From assembly GCA_017305135.1 (NCBI GenBank), contig JAFKNA010000006.1:62001-126000 (forward strand): a stretch of 64,000 nucleotides of DNA. Direction: 5' to 3'. Numbering within the stretch: the stretch's first letter is position 1; every line of letters begins with the position of its first letter. Shown piece by piece: positions 35,767 through 44,517 of the stretch. The DNA comes from Lysobacterales bacterium. GTDB taxonomy: Bacteria; Pseudomonadota; Gammaproteobacteria; Xanthomonadales; Rhodanobacteraceae. A model generated the notes under the pieces. It did no database searches. It saw only the letters and a program-made list of their open reading frames with translations, and was not told where the DNA came from. The position numbers and the translations under genes were made by a program.

Positions 35767-36885
35767 TCAGCGCGGAACGCGCACCAGCCGCACGGCCTGG
35801 CCGCCGGGGTCGCGGCCACCGAGCCGGTCGAGGCCGACCTCGTCGAAATCGGCCAGCGACAGGCCGTCGGCCGTCAGGGTGCAGAGGTCGGGCTGCCGGG
35901 TCGCCGCCGCGAGGCGGCACTCCAGGCTGGCGCCGTCCGCCGCGTCAAGGTGGAAGCTGTCCGCATCCTGGCTGCGCGGGCCGCCGAACTCGAACAGTCG
36001 CGGCGGGGCGGTTTCATCGCCCACCAGCACCCAGCGGCCGCTCCAGGCGGTACCGGCCGGGCCTTCATCGAAGCGGCTGCGCGCGAGCGTGAGCGGACGT
36101 ACCTCCACGTCGCGCCCGTCCTCCTGGCGCACCAGCCAGGCGCGCGCGCTGATCGGCGACAGGAACTCGATTTCGAGGCGCGGCCCGGCCTCCGCCGAGG
36201 GCTGGCTGCCGGCAGGCGCGAAGGCGGGATCGCCGTCGGCGAGTTCGACCAGGGCCACGCTGGCCGTGCGTCCCACGCTGCGGGCGCTGCCGAACGACCA
36301 GGTGGCCGCGCCGGAGTCCGAGAACCCGAACAGGCCCACGGCGAGCTGGCCGCCCTGCCACTCGAAGCTGGCGCCGGTGCCGGGCGAGGCCGGTGCGCCG
36401 CCGGGACCCGGCTGCGACCACCAGAAGCCGTTCTCTGGAACGCTGGCCGCCCCTGCCGGCGAGGCATCGAGCAGGCGGAAGGCGACCAGTTCGGCCGGTC
36501 CCGAACCGCGCGCGAACAGCCGCACCCGCAACACCCGTTCGGGCAGGAAGGGCAGGCCGGCGGCTGCGCGCGGATCCACCGCCAGCGCGAAGCCGACCAG
36601 CCTCCGCGCGTCGCAGCCGGTCTGCGGGCTCACCAGCTCGATGGAAAGATCGGCGCCATCCAGGCCCACGCTGCCGATCGCCGGTGCGCAGTGCGCCGGG
36701 GCACGTCCCTGCACCACCACCTGGCGGGCGGCGTCGGGGAGCGCCGCCGATGGGCGTGCCAGGCGCACCTGGAGGCTGCCCGCGGCAGGCAGGGCGGCGG
36801 CGGGCAGGCTGGCGGCGGCGAGCAGCAGCAGCGCCGCGCACCAGGCCCACAGGCTCCGGCGCAATGTTGAAGGGGGCACGTACAT
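35767..36885 (-). CDS. Exported protein of unknown function
   Basis: I do not recognise this 372-residue protein. It has a signal peptide (SLWAWCAALLLLAAASLPAAA) and a mostly beta-rich, Gly/Ala/Pro-rich mature part with a region resembling a lectin- or secreted-sheet fold (GTGASFEWQGGQLAVGLFGF, ATWSFGSARSV). Three cysteines could form disulphides. It is convergent with grxC, ending six bases after it, and divergent from the isocitrate dehydrogenase gene. Probably periplasmic or surface located. Confidence 0.72.
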   Translation of the reverse strand: MYVPPSTLRRSLWAWCAALLLLAAASLPAAALPAAGSLQVRLARPSAALPDAARQVVVQGRAPAHCAPAIGSVGLDGADLSIELVSPQTGCDARRLVGFALAVDPRAAAGLPFLPERVLRVRLFARGSGPAELVAFRLLDASPAGAASVPENGFWWSQPGPGGAPASPGTGASFEWQGGQLAVGLFGFSDSGAATWSFGSARSVGRTASVALVELADGDPAFAPAGSQPSAEAGPRLEIEFLSPISARAWLVRQEDGRDVEVRPLTLARSRFDEGPAGTAWSGRWVLVGDETAPPRLFEFGGPRSQDADSFHLDAADGASLECRLAAATRQPDLCTLTADGLSLADFDEVGLDRLGGRDPGGQAVRLVRVPR

Positions 36886-37054
36886 TCGCGGATAATGCGC
36901 GCCCTCGCCGCCCCGGGCAAGTCGCCCGGGCGCCTTGGCGCGTGCGGCGCGCTGGCGTGCCGTGACCGGATTGCGCCGCCTGCGGCGGCCGCCGCGCCTT
37001 CCATCCAGCTTGCACCGGTGCGGATCCGGTCCGCGCCCGGCGGAGTTTCTTCCC

Positions 37055-38068
37055 ATGACGACAACCATCGCGGTCATCCGCGGCGACGGCATCGGCCCGG
37101 AAATCATGGACGCCACCCTGCGCGTCCTCGACGTCCTGCACCCGGGCCTCCAATACGATTTCGTGCAGGCGGGCGTGGCCGCGCAGGAAGCCTGCGGCGA
37201 ACTCCTGCCGCAGGCGACGCTCGACGCCATCGCGCGTCACCGCGTCGCACTGAAGAGCCCGCTGACGACGCCCGTCGGTGGCGGCTTCAGCTCGATCAAC
37301 GTGCAGCTGCGCAAGCATTTCGACCTCTACGCCAACGTGCGCCCGGCGGTGTCCTTCCCCAATACGCGCTCGCGCTTCGCCGAGAGCGTGGACCTGCTCA
37401 CGGTGCGCGAGAACACCGAGGGTGCCTACATCGGCGAGGGCCAACAGACCTCCGACGACGGCGCCACCGCCACCCTGATCCAGAAGGTCACCCGCAAGGG
37501 TTCCGAGCGCATCGTGCGCTATGCCTTCGACATCGCCCGCCGCACCGGCCGCAAGAAGGTCACCGTCGTGCACAAGGCGAACATCCTGAAGTCCACCTCC
37601 GGGCTGTTCCTCAAGGTGGCGCGCGAGGTCGCCGCCGAATACCCGGACATCGCCTGCAACGAGCTCATCATCGACAACTGCTGCATGCAGCTGGTGATGA
37701 GGCCCGAGCAGTTCGACGTGCTGGTGACGACCAACCTCTTCGGCGACATCATTTCCGACCTCTGCGCCGGCCTGGTGGGTGGGCTCGGCCTCGCCCCGGG
37801 CGCCAACATCGGCACCGACGTCGCCATCTTCGAGGCGGTGCACGGCTCGGCACCCGACATCGCCGGGCAGGGCATCGCCAACCCCTGCGCGCTGCTGCTC
37901 GGCGCCGGGCAGATGCTCGACCACCTCGGCCAGCCCGAGGCAGCCACGCGCCTGCGCCGCGCCATCCACGACACGCTGGAAGCGCGCGACCGCACCACGC
38001 CGGATCTGGGCGGCAGCGGCACCACGGCGGGATTCGCCGATGCCATTATCTCGCGGCTCGGGGCCTGA
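37055..38068 (+). CDS. NAD-type isocitrate dehydrogenase (isocitrate/isopropylmalate family)
   Basis: Decarboxylating dehydrogenase of the short NAD-dependent family, 337 residues. GDGIGPEIMDATLRVLD, the substrate-binding INVQLRKHFDLYANVRP, TVRENTEGAYIGEGQ, metal-binding NLFGDIISDLCAGLVGG and AVHGSAPDIAGQGIANP support isocitrate over isopropylmalate (LRK-FDLYANVRP). It would make 2-oxoglutarate in the citric acid cycle. The ATG at 37055 gives the standard MTTTIAVIRGDGIG start; the longer frame is upstream noise. Homoisocitrate-type activity cannot be ruled out. Confidence 0.9.
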   Translation: MTTTIAVIRGDGIGPEIMDATLRVLDVLHPGLQYDFVQAGVAAQEACGELLPQATLDAIARHRVALKSPLTTPVGGGFSSINVQLRKHFDLYANVRPAVSFPNTRSRFAESVDLLTVRENTEGAYIGEGQQTSDDGATATLIQKVTRKGSERIVRYAFDIARRTGRKKVTVVHKANILKSTSGLFLKVAREVAAEYPDIACNELIIDNCCMQLVMRPEQFDVLVTTNLFGDIISDLCAGLVGGLGLAPGANIGTDVAIFEAVHGSAPDIAGQGIANPCALLLGAGQMLDHLGQPEAATRLRRAIHDTLEARDRTTPDLGGSGTTAGFADAIISRLGA

Positions 38069-38202
38069 GGAGGGCCGTGGATGCTCCCGGCCGAGCGGCC
38101 GGCAAGGCGATGTTGCCTTCGCGCAACACCGTGGGGGCTGCGCCGCGACGCAGGCATCGCGAGGCGGGGCGCGCACTTGCGAGCGGCACGCGTGCGTGCC
38201 GC

Positions 38203-38230
38203 TTGACTTCTGTTGTATTTTTGCCAAACT
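38203..38230 (+). promoter_or_regulatory. Possible promoter of the outer-membrane-type protein gene
   Basis: TTGACT, a 16-base spacer and CAAACT in a conspicuously AT-rich patch (GTTGTATTTTTGCC) about 50 bp before the start codon. The -10 match is weak. Confidence 0.35.
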
Positions 38231-38277
38231 CTGCAGGCACACGGCAACACATTCCTGATTTCCGCAGCAAAAGGGCG

Positions 38278-39471
38278 ATGCAGCGGGTACTTGCAACCGC
38301 AGGGAGATGGATGGGAGCGCTGGGCGCAGGACTGGCGCTCCCATTTTCCTTGGCCATGGCCGCCTCGCCGGCGGCTTCGCGCGATGCCGCCCTGGCCGCG
38401 CAGCAGGGCTTCCAGGCGCTCGCGGAATCCTCTTCCCTCGCGCGCTGGCACGACTATGCGCTGGCCAGCATCACGCCCCGGTTTTCCTGGGCGCTCCGCC
38501 CCGAGGCGGTGCAGGCGCCCGCCGTGCTCGACAGCTATTCCGGCCGGCTGGCGCATGCCCCGCGGCTGGATCTCCCCACGTTCGTGCCGACCAGCCTGTC
38601 GATCTCCATCGACACGGCAACCGTCGCCGAGACCCCGACCGCGTTGCCCGACCGCACCGGTGAAGTCACGCGGATGCAGCAGCCCGGCCTGCAGCGCACG
38701 GTGATCACGCCGACGCTGTCGCGGGACTTCGGCGAGCACGGCAGGCTCCGCCTCACCGGCGTCCTCGCCTACCAGCGTTTCGCCAGCCTGGAACTTGGCA
38801 CCGCCAGCACGGGTTGGGCAGTGCGCCCGGCCTGGGTCGGCGACAGCGGCTACGGCGCCGGCGCCCGCATCGAACTCGGCGATGCGCTCGGCGAGCGCTG
38901 GCGCTGGAACGTCGGCTACCAGTCGCGGGTGGCGATGGGTTCGTTCGCGAACTACCGCGGCGTGCTGGCGGAACCCGGCCGCTTCGACATCCCGGCCAGC
39001 GCCTCGGCCACCCTCAGCTATGCGCTGACGCCCGGCTTCAGCCTCAATCTCGGCGTGCAGCGCATCATGTTCAGCTCGATCACGCCGTTCACCAGCGAGA
39101 ACCTGCCACGGCGGTTCCTGGCGCTGCTCGGCGACAGCTCCAGCCCGGCCTTCGCCTGGCAGGATCTCGACGTCTACAGCGCCGGCTGGAGTTGGCAGAC
39201 CGCGCAGGCCGGCGCGTTCGACCTGCGCTACACCACGCGCCAGCAGCCGCTTCCGACCTCGCGCCTGCTCGAGCGCGCGCTGTCCGGCGGCATCGCCGAC
39301 CGCGTGACGGAGCTCGGCTGGTCGCGCGATTTCGGCACCGCGACCCATGTCGCGCTGGCCGCGCGCTACGCGAATTCGCCGTACTACCTGATGATGCCGA
39401 CCTGGCAATCGGTGCCCGGCGCAATGGCCGGCCGCTTCGAATTCGAGGCGCTCTGGCTGACCCGCTTCTGA
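38278..39471 (+). CDS. Predicted outer-membrane beta-barrel protein of unknown function
   Basis: A 397-residue protein with a signal peptide (MGALGAGLALPFSLAMAASPA) and alternating beta strands throughout (RLRLTGVLAYQRF, RWNVGYQSRVAMGSF, LSYALTPGFSLNLGVQRIMF). It ends in an aromatic residue (EALWLTRF), the usual outer-membrane barrel signature. I do not recognise a named family; some transport-type barrels look similar. It follows the dehydrogenase by 209 bp, probably with its own promoter, and is convergent with the PhoH-like gene. Confidence 0.75.
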   Translation: MQRVLATAGRWMGALGAGLALPFSLAMAASPAASRDAALAAQQGFQALAESSSLARWHDYALASITPRFSWALRPEAVQAPAVLDSYSGRLAHAPRLDLPTFVPTSLSISIDTATVAETPTALPDRTGEVTRMQQPGLQRTVITPTLSRDFGEHGRLRLTGVLAYQRFASLELGTASTGWAVRPAWVGDSGYGAGARIELGDALGERWRWNVGYQSRVAMGSFANYRGVLAEPGRFDIPASASATLSYALTPGFSLNLGVQRIMFSSITPFTSENLPRRFLALLGDSSSPAFAWQDLDVYSAGWSWQTAQAGAFDLRYTTRQQPLPTSRLLERALSGGIADRVTELGWSRDFGTATHVALAARYANSPYYLMMPTWQSVPGAMAGRFEFEALWLTRF

Positions 39472-39520
39472 GCCCCTTCGGCGCGCCGCGCCAGGTGGCG
39501 AGGCCCACCCGCCTGGCGCA

Positions 39521-39633
39521 GGTCGCGACCACGGCCGCTCCTGCAACGCATGCTTTTTTGTAGGCGCCTGCGTGCAGGCGACCAGCGTTGCGTCCGTGCG
39601 AGGCGCAGGTCGCGACCACGGTCGCTCCTACAA
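39521..39633. repeat. Paired REP-like units downstream of the barrel gene
   Basis: Two copies of GGTCGCGACCACGG(C/T)CGCTCCT at 39521 and 39608, 87 bp apart, with an intervening TGTAGGCGCC...GGCGACC inverted unit. They lie between convergent genes and may act as transcript 3' ends. Confidence 0.7.
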
Positions 39634-39679
39634 GCGTGAGCGCTGCAGGAGCCTCGATGCAGGCGACCTCCGGCAGCCC

Positions 39680-41095
39680 CTAGAGCTTCTCCGAGGCGTA
39701 GTCGGCGAGGCGCGAGCGCTCGCCGCGGCGCAGCGTCACGTGCGCGCCGTGTTCCCAGCCCTTGAAGCGGTCAACGGCGTAGGTGAGGCCGGAGGTGGTC
39801 TCGGTCAGGTAGGGCGTGTCGATCTGCTCCAGGTTGCCGATGCAGATCATCTTGGTGCCGGGGCCGGCGCGGGTGATCAGGGTCTTCATCTGCTTGGGCG
39901 TCAGGTTCTGCGCCTCGTCGATGATCACGTAGCGACTGAGGAAGGTGCGCCCGCGCATGAAGTTCATGGCGCGGATCTTGATGCGCGAGCTCAGCAGGTC
40001 GTTGGTGGCCGCGCGCCCCCACGCGCCGCCTTCGCTCGGGTTGGTCAGTACCTCCAGGTTGTCGGTGAGCGCGCCCATCCAGGGCGTCATCTTCTCCTCC
40101 TCGGTGCCGGGCAGGAAGCCGATGTCCTCGCCGACCGAGACGGTGGCGCGGGTCATGATGATCTCGCGGTAGCGCTGCTGGTCCATGACCTGGGCGAGGC
40201 CCGCCGCCAGCGCGAGCAGGGTCTTGCCGGTGCCGGCGGTGCCGAGCAGGGTGACGAAGTCGACGTCCGGGTCCATCAGCGCGTTGAGCGCGAAGTTCTG
40301 CTCGCGGTTGCGCGCCTGGATGCCCCACACCGAATGGGTGCCGCGGCGGTAATCCTCGACTACCTGCAGCACCGCCTTCTGCCCTTCGAGGCGCAGCACG
40401 CGCAGTTCCAGCGCGTCCTCCTCGTCCTCGGCGGCGAGGAACAGATTCTCGTTCGGACACCAGTCCTCGCCCTTGCGCCGCTTCACCTCGTAGAGGGTGC
40501 GGCCGCGCTCCGACCACGAGCGCAGCTCGCCATGGCGGTCCCAGAAGTCGGCGGCAAGTCCGGTCACGCCGCTGTAGAGGAGGCTGAGGTCGTCGAGCGC
40601 GCGGTCGTTCTCGTAATCCTCGGCGGTGATGCTGTGGATGCGCGCCTTGATGCGCAGGTTGATGTCCTTGGTGACCAGCACCACCGCTTCGCCCGGCCGC
40701 TCGCCGCGGAGTTCCACGACCGCGGCGAGGATCAGGTTGTCGGGCAGGGTGCGCGCCTGGCGCTTGTCGGCGGCCACGTGCGAGCGGGTCTGGAAGTAGA
40801 GCCGGCCGCTCTTCCTGCGCCCGCCGCGGCCCTTCAGCTGGATGCCCTGCGGGAGCTTCAGGTCGACGCCCTCGTCGATGTCGCGCCCGTTGCCGGCGAC
40901 CACCAGCTCGTTGAGGAAGCGGCTCACCTGGCGCGCATTGCGCGAGGTCTCGGAGGTGCCCTTCTTGGCGGCATCCAGTTCCTCCAGCACCGTCATCGGG
41001 ATGAAGACGTCGTGCTCCTCGAAGCGGAACAGCGCCGTCGGGTCGTGCATCAGCACGTTGGTGTCGAGCACGTAGATGCGCTTGCCTCGCGTCAT
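39680..41095 (-). CDS. PhoH family ATPase with N-terminal PIN domain
   Basis: A 471-residue protein combining a PIN nuclease-like domain (RIYVLDTNVLMHDPTAL, acidic residues in the first 150) with a PhoH-type helicase/ATPase (Walker A LLGTAGTGKTLLALAAGL, Walker B YVIIDEAQNL, then KMICIGNLEQID). This YlaK/PhoH2-like architecture is linked to RNA unwinding and cleavage. No antitoxin gene is adjacent. It is followed on the same strand by nothing; bcp lies upstream 64 bp away. Confidence 0.93.
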   Translation of the reverse strand: MTRGKRIYVLDTNVLMHDPTALFRFEEHDVFIPMTVLEELDAAKKGTSETSRNARQVSRFLNELVVAGNGRDIDEGVDLKLPQGIQLKGRGGRRKSGRLYFQTRSHVAADKRQARTLPDNLILAAVVELRGERPGEAVVLVTKDINLRIKARIHSITAEDYENDRALDDLSLLYSGVTGLAADFWDRHGELRSWSERGRTLYEVKRRKGEDWCPNENLFLAAEDEEDALELRVLRLEGQKAVLQVVEDYRRGTHSVWGIQARNREQNFALNALMDPDVDFVTLLGTAGTGKTLLALAAGLAQVMDQQRYREIIMTRATVSVGEDIGFLPGTEEEKMTPWMGALTDNLEVLTNPSEGGAWGRAATNDLLSSRIKIRAMNFMRGRTFLSRYVIIDEAQNLTPKQMKTLITRAGPGTKMICIGNLEQIDTPYLTETTSGLTYAVDRFKGWEHGAHVTLRRGERSRLADYASEKL

Positions 41096-41159
41096 GCGGC
41101 AGCCTCTGGGCAGGGATCGAGGGGAAACGCCCGCCGGCGGCGGGCAGGGCGACAGCGCT

Positions 41160-41621
41160 TCACGCGGCTGCGAGCCGCTCGAGCACCGCGGCGGCGTGCC
41201 CGGGCACCTTCACCTTGCGCCACGCGTGGACGAGGATGCCCCCGCCGTCGATGAGGAAGGTGCTGCGCACGATGCCGATCGAGCGGCGTCCGTACAGCAC
41301 CTTCTCGCCCAGCACGCCGAACGCCTGGCACCAGGCTTCGTCGGTGTCCGCCACCAGCGGGAACGGCAGCGCGTTGCGCTCGCGGAATTTCGCATGCGAG
41401 GCGAGCGTGTCGCGCGACACGCCGATCACTTCGCAGCCGTGGGCGCGGAAGGCGGGGTAGAGGTCGCGGAAATCCTGCGCCTCGCGGGTGCAGCCGATGG
41501 TGTTGTCGCGCGGATAGAAGTACACCACCACAGGTTCGCCGCGGCGGTCGGCCAGCGCCAGCGTGGCGCCATCGACGATGGCGCCGGTGAGATCGGGAAC
41601 CTGGTCGCCAGGCTGCAGCAT
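41160..41621 (-). CDS. bcp: Thioredoxin-dependent peroxiredoxin Bcp
   Basis: A 153-residue AhpC/TSA-type peroxidase that reduces hydroperoxides. The peroxidatic cysteine is in FYPRDNTIGCTREAQDF; the normal resolving position several residues later is not a cysteine, so it is likely a 1-Cys type. It is two bases from the gcvR stop, an arrangement also found in E. coli (gcvR-bcp). Confidence 0.93.
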   Translation of the reverse strand: MLQPGDQVPDLTGAIVDGATLALADRRGEPVVVYFYPRDNTIGCTREAQDFRDLYPAFRAHGCEVIGVSRDTLASHAKFRERNALPFPLVADTDEAWCQAFGVLGEKVLYGRRSIGIVRSTFLIDGGGILVHAWRKVKVPGHAAAVLERLAAA

Positions 41622-41623
41622 GG

Positions 41624-42208
41624 TCAGAATTTCATCGGGTCCATGATCGCGTCGAGGTTGAGCCCGTCGCAGAACTCCAGGAAGTCGTCGCGCAGCGCGG
41701 CGATGTGCATCGAGCTGGGGATGCCGATGGTGATCTGCGCGGAGAACATGTCGGCACCGGTCTGCATCGCCCGGTAGCGGGTGGAGTGGAGCTGCTCGAT
41801 CGAGATGTCCTGGTGCGCGAAGAACTCGGCGAGCTGGAAGATCACCCCGGGCTTGTCGGCGGCAATCACTTCGACCACGTAGGGAAGGAGGTTGGACTGC
41901 GGCTCGCGCACGCTGGTGCGGAAATGCACCAGGCGCAGGTTGTCGTCGCGATCAAGCCGCGCCAGCGCGTTCTCGAGCTTGGCGATCGCGTCCCAGGCGC
42001 CCTGGGCCAGGGCCAGCACGCTGAGTTCGTTGCCGAGGGTGGCGACGCGCCCCTCGACCAGGTTGCAGCCGCAGTCGGAAATGCGCTTGCTGATGGCGAC
42101 CAGCGGCGAGCGGTCGGGCGCGCCGAAGGCGCTGATGACCAGGTAGTTGTCGTTCGAGGCCGGACGCGGCGCGTTCTCGCCTTGGACCTGCCTGCCTGCC
42201 TGCTTCAC
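41624..42208 (-). CDS. gcvR: Glycine cleavage system transcriptional repressor GcvR (double ACT domain)
   Basis: A 194-residue cytoplasmic protein with two ACT domains (YLVISAFGAPDRSPLVAISKRI and YVVEVIAADKPGVIFQLAEFF), which in E. coli binds glycine and blocks GcvA activation of the glycine cleavage operon. The start is inferred as GTG at 42208, 15-20 residues before the first ACT strand; the longer frame from 42601 runs antisense to dapA. The divergent dapA and adjacent bcp match the E. coli gene order and support the name. Confidence 0.87.
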   Translation of the reverse strand: MKQAGRQVQGENAPRPASNDNYLVISAFGAPDRSPLVAISKRISDCGCNLVEGRVATLGNELSVLALAQGAWDAIAKLENALARLDRDDNLRLVHFRTSVREPQSNLLPYVVEVIAADKPGVIFQLAEFFAHQDISIEQLHSTRYRAMQTGADMFSAQITIGIPSSMHIAALRDDFLEFCDGLNLDAIMDPMKF

Positions 42209-42260
42209 GGTGCGCGCTGTCCTGCCGATCGTGGCACCGCCATCGGGTGCACCCGCGGCC

Positions 42261-42292
42261 AGAATACTTGCGAGCGCCGAGCGCCCGCAAGT
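42261..42292 (-). promoter_or_regulatory. gcvR promoter overlapping an inverted repeat
   Basis: On the minus strand: TTGCGG (42285-42290), an 18-base spacer and TATTCT (42261-42266), placed about 53 bp before the gcvR start. An inverted repeat ACTTGCG/CGCAAGT (42266-42272 and 42286-42292) overlays the -35 and the inner edge of the -10, a good place for a repressor. Confidence 0.6.
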
Positions 42293-42329
42293 AACATCGG
42301 GCGCTTCCCACGCGCACGCCCCCACCGCC

Positions 42330-43247
42330 TTGATTCCATCCGGCAGCATCTGCGCACTGGCGACGCCTTTCCGCGCAACCGACGACACGCTCGACCTCGA
42401 CGCCTGCGGTCGCCTGATCGACTGGCAGATCGAGGGCGGCACCCGCGCGCTGGCCATCGCCGGCTCCACCGGCGAGGCCGCGGCGCTGGACGATGCGGAG
42501 TATTCGGCCCTGCTCGGCTTCGCCGCGCGCCGCATCGACGGCCGCGTGCCGCTGCTCGCGGGCAGCGGCCAGTCCGCCACCCGCGCGACCATCGCGCGCA
42601 CGCGCCTGGCCCGCGACGCCGGCGCCGATATCGCGCTGGTCGCCGCGCCCGCCTACGTGCGGCCGACCCAGGAAGGCATGTACCGCCATTTCAGCGAGGT
42701 CGCCGAGCACGGCGGCCTGCCGCTCATGCTTTACAACGTGCCCACGCGCACCGCCTGCGACCTGCTTCCGGAAACGGTGGCGCGGCTGGCCGCGCACGGC
42801 AACATCCATGGCATCAAGGAAGCGGTGACCGACCCGGTGCGCATGCAGGCGCTGCTGGCCCTGCAGCAGGAGGGTTTCGGCATCTGGTCGGGCGACGACC
42901 CGACCGCGCTGCGCGCGCTCCGCGCCGGCGCCAACGGCGTGGTGTCGGTGGCGGCCAATGTCGCGCCGGAGAAGTTCGCCGCGCTGTGCGTGGCGGCGTC
43001 GGCCGACGGCGATGCCGAGGCCGCGGAGCTCGATGCCCAGCTCCGTCCGCTCTACGAGCTGCTCGCCGTCGAACCCAACCCCATCCCGGTGAAGTGGTGC
43101 CTGGCCCGGCTCGGCTTCGGCGAGGCGCACCTGCGCCTGCCCCTGCTGCCGCTGTCCGAGGCCCACCATGCCGCCGCGGAACATGTGCTGAGCGCCCTCG
43201 GACTCGCCAGGCCGGGTGCGCCGGCGCCGGCTGCTAGACTTGGCTGA
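42330..43247 (+). CDS. dapA: 4-hydroxy-tetrahydrodipicolinate synthase
   Basis: Condenses pyruvate with aspartate semialdehyde in lysine and meso-diaminopimelate synthesis. The 305-residue TIM barrel has IPSGSICALATPF at the start, GSTGEAAAL (usually GTTGES), the catalytic tyrosine in MLYNVPTRT and the Schiff-base lysine in IHGIKEAVTD. The start is set at TTG 42330, as it gives the family's usual N-terminus; no ATG or GTG lies nearby. bamC follows 22 bp later. Confidence 0.94.
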   Translation: MIPSGSICALATPFRATDDTLDLDACGRLIDWQIEGGTRALAIAGSTGEAAALDDAEYSALLGFAARRIDGRVPLLAGSGQSATRATIARTRLARDAGADIALVAAPAYVRPTQEGMYRHFSEVAEHGGLPLMLYNVPTRTACDLLPETVARLAAHGNIHGIKEAVTDPVRMQALLALQQEGFGIWSGDDPTALRALRAGANGVVSVAANVAPEKFAALCVAASADGDAEAAELDAQLRPLYELLAVEPNPIPVKWCLARLGFGEAHLRLPLLPLSEAHHAAAEHVLSALGLARPGAPAPAARLG

Positions 43248-43269
43248 TGACCCTCGAAGGAAGGTGACC

Positions 43270-43932
43270 GTGACGCGTACATACCTGCTGCCGGCGGCCA
43301 CGCTGGCCGCTGCCACGCTGCTTGGCGGCTGCGGCTTCATGCGCGAGCATTTCGGGCGCAAGGATCCGGCCTACCAGCAGGCGCCGCAGGACCGCCCGCT
43401 GGAAGTCCCGCCGGACCTGGACCGGCCGACCGAGAGTTCCGCCCTGACCATTCCGCCCGCCTCCAGCGGCTCGCCGCAGGTGCTGGTGCTGGGCGCGCCG
43501 CCCGAGGCGGCTTCCACTGCACCACCGCCCGGGCCGGCGGCCGCGGCCGCCGCGCCGGCGGCACCGATCGCGCCGGGCGTGGCCATCGATGGTGGCGCGC
43601 TGCGCGTCAACGACACGGTGGAAAGCACCTTCGCCCGCGTCGGCTTGGCGCTGGAGCGCTCCGGCGCGGCGAGCATCACCACCCGCGACGATGCCGGCCA
43701 TGCTTATGCCGTCGAGACCACCGGGCAGGCCGCAGGTGAGGAGCCGGGCTGGTTCAAGCGTGCCATCACCTTCGGTCAGGCCGGCAAGAAGGGCACCGCG
43801 CGCGTGCCGCTCACCGTCCGCGTCAGCGCCGACGGGACCGGCAGCCGCGTCACCATCGAGGGCGCTTCCGACGAGGCCAGCCGCGAGGCGGCGCGCGCGC
43901 TCATGGCGACGCTGCGCCAGCGGCTGTCGTAG
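43270..43932 (+). CDS. bamC: Outer membrane assembly lipoprotein BamC
   Basis: A 220-residue lipoprotein of the BAM outer-membrane assembly machine, with lipobox LLGGC after TYLLPAATLAAAT. The unstructured BamC N-terminal part (QQAPQDRPLEVPPDLDRP) that wraps BamD is clear, followed by an Ala/Pro linker and one helix-grip domain (VNDTVESTFARVGLALERSG ... TVRVSADGTGSRVTIEG). E. coli BamC has two such domains and is longer. The start GTG 43270 is chosen because GAAGGAAGG lies at the right distance; GTG 43264 is possible. It lies directly after dapA, as in E. coli. Confidence 0.88.
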   Translation: MTRTYLLPAATLAAATLLGGCGFMREHFGRKDPAYQQAPQDRPLEVPPDLDRPTESSALTIPPASSGSPQVLVLGAPPEAASTAPPPGPAAAAAAPAAPIAPGVAIDGGALRVNDTVESTFARVGLALERSGAASITTRDDAGHAYAVETTGQAAGEEPGWFKRAITFGQAGKKGTARVPLTVRVSADGTGSRVTIEGASDEASREAARALMATLRQRLS

Positions 43933-43966
43933 CCTGAGGCCTGAGGCCTGAGGCCTGAGGGCTGAG
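43932..43966. repeat. Heptamer tandem repeat (GCCTGAG)5
   Basis: Five consecutive copies of GCCTGAG, the last with one change (GGCTGAG), starting at the final base of the bamC stop codon. Confidence 0.9.
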
Positions 43967-44031
43967 GCGCGGGATAGCATTCCGCGCATGGCCCGGCTGC
44001 GGCGCGGCGGCATCCGGATGCCGCCGCGGGA

Positions 44032-44355
44032 TCAGCGCTCAAGCAGCGGGAGCTTGCCTGGCTTGCCGTCCCACTCGCTGGCGTCCGCCGGCGGCTCCTT
44101 GCGTTCGGCAAGGACCGGCCACACCTTCGCAAGCTCGGCATTGAGTGCCACGAACGCTTCCTGGCCCGCCGGGACGTCGTCCTCGGGAAAGATCGCCACG
44201 GCCGGGCATTCGGGCTCGCACAGGGTGCAGTCGATGCATTCCTCGGGATCGATCACGAGGAAGTTCGGCCCCTCATGGAAACAGTCGACCGGGCAGACTT
44301 CCACGCAGTCGGTGTACTTGCACTTGATGCAGTTTTCGGTGACGACGAAAGGCAT
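44032..44355 (-). CDS. fdxA: Azotobacter-type seven-iron ferredoxin FdxA
   Basis: A 107-residue ferredoxin with [3Fe-4S] and [4Fe-4S] clusters. Cysteines appear as [17 protein letters not shown] and [12 protein letters not shown], the typical spacing; the tail [17 protein letters not shown] is conserved in the group. Small electron carrier of the cytoplasm, with an unknown partner here. It precedes the tRNA-Glu in the same direction by nine bases. Confidence 0.96.
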   Translation of the reverse strand: MPFVVTENCIKCKYTDCVEVCPVDCFHEGPNFLVIDPEECIDCTLCEPECPAVAIFPEDDVPAGQEAFVALNAELAKVWPVLAERKEPPADASEWDGKPGKLPLLER

Positions 44356-44364
44356 GGTGCAAGA

Positions 44365-44440
44365 TGGCGCTCCCTACGAGGTTCGAACTCGTGTTCCCGC
44401 CTTGAGAGGGCGGTGTCCTGGACCACTAGACGAAGGGAGC
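44365..44440 (-). tRNA. tRNA-Glu(CTC)
   Basis: A 76-nt tRNA with encoded CCA. Acceptor GCTCCCT pairs with AGGGAGC; the D-arm TCTAGTGGTCCAGGA and anticodon stem CCGCC/GGCGG closely match gammaproteobacterial tRNA-Glu; the loop CTCTCAA gives anticodon CTC. Confidence 0.95.
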
Positions 44441-44467
44441 GTTTGTTTCGGAATCGGCGAGCCGCGT

Positions 44468-44495
44468 AGTATAGCCGATCGGACTCGCTCGGCAA
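44468..44495 (-). promoter_or_regulatory. Sigma70-type promoter of tRNA-Glu
   Basis: On the minus strand TTGCCG, a 16-base spacer and TATACT, with the -10 ending 27 bases before the tRNA. It could also read into fdxA. Confidence 0.7.
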
Positions 44496-44517
44496 GCATG
44501 CCGCAACGGACCACGGG

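Noticed and set aside
36065-38344. 759-residue minus-strand frame opposite the isocitrate dehydrogenase
   Set aside because: Antisense shadow of a highly conserved enzyme gene; the segment also covers the end of the exported protein in another frame.
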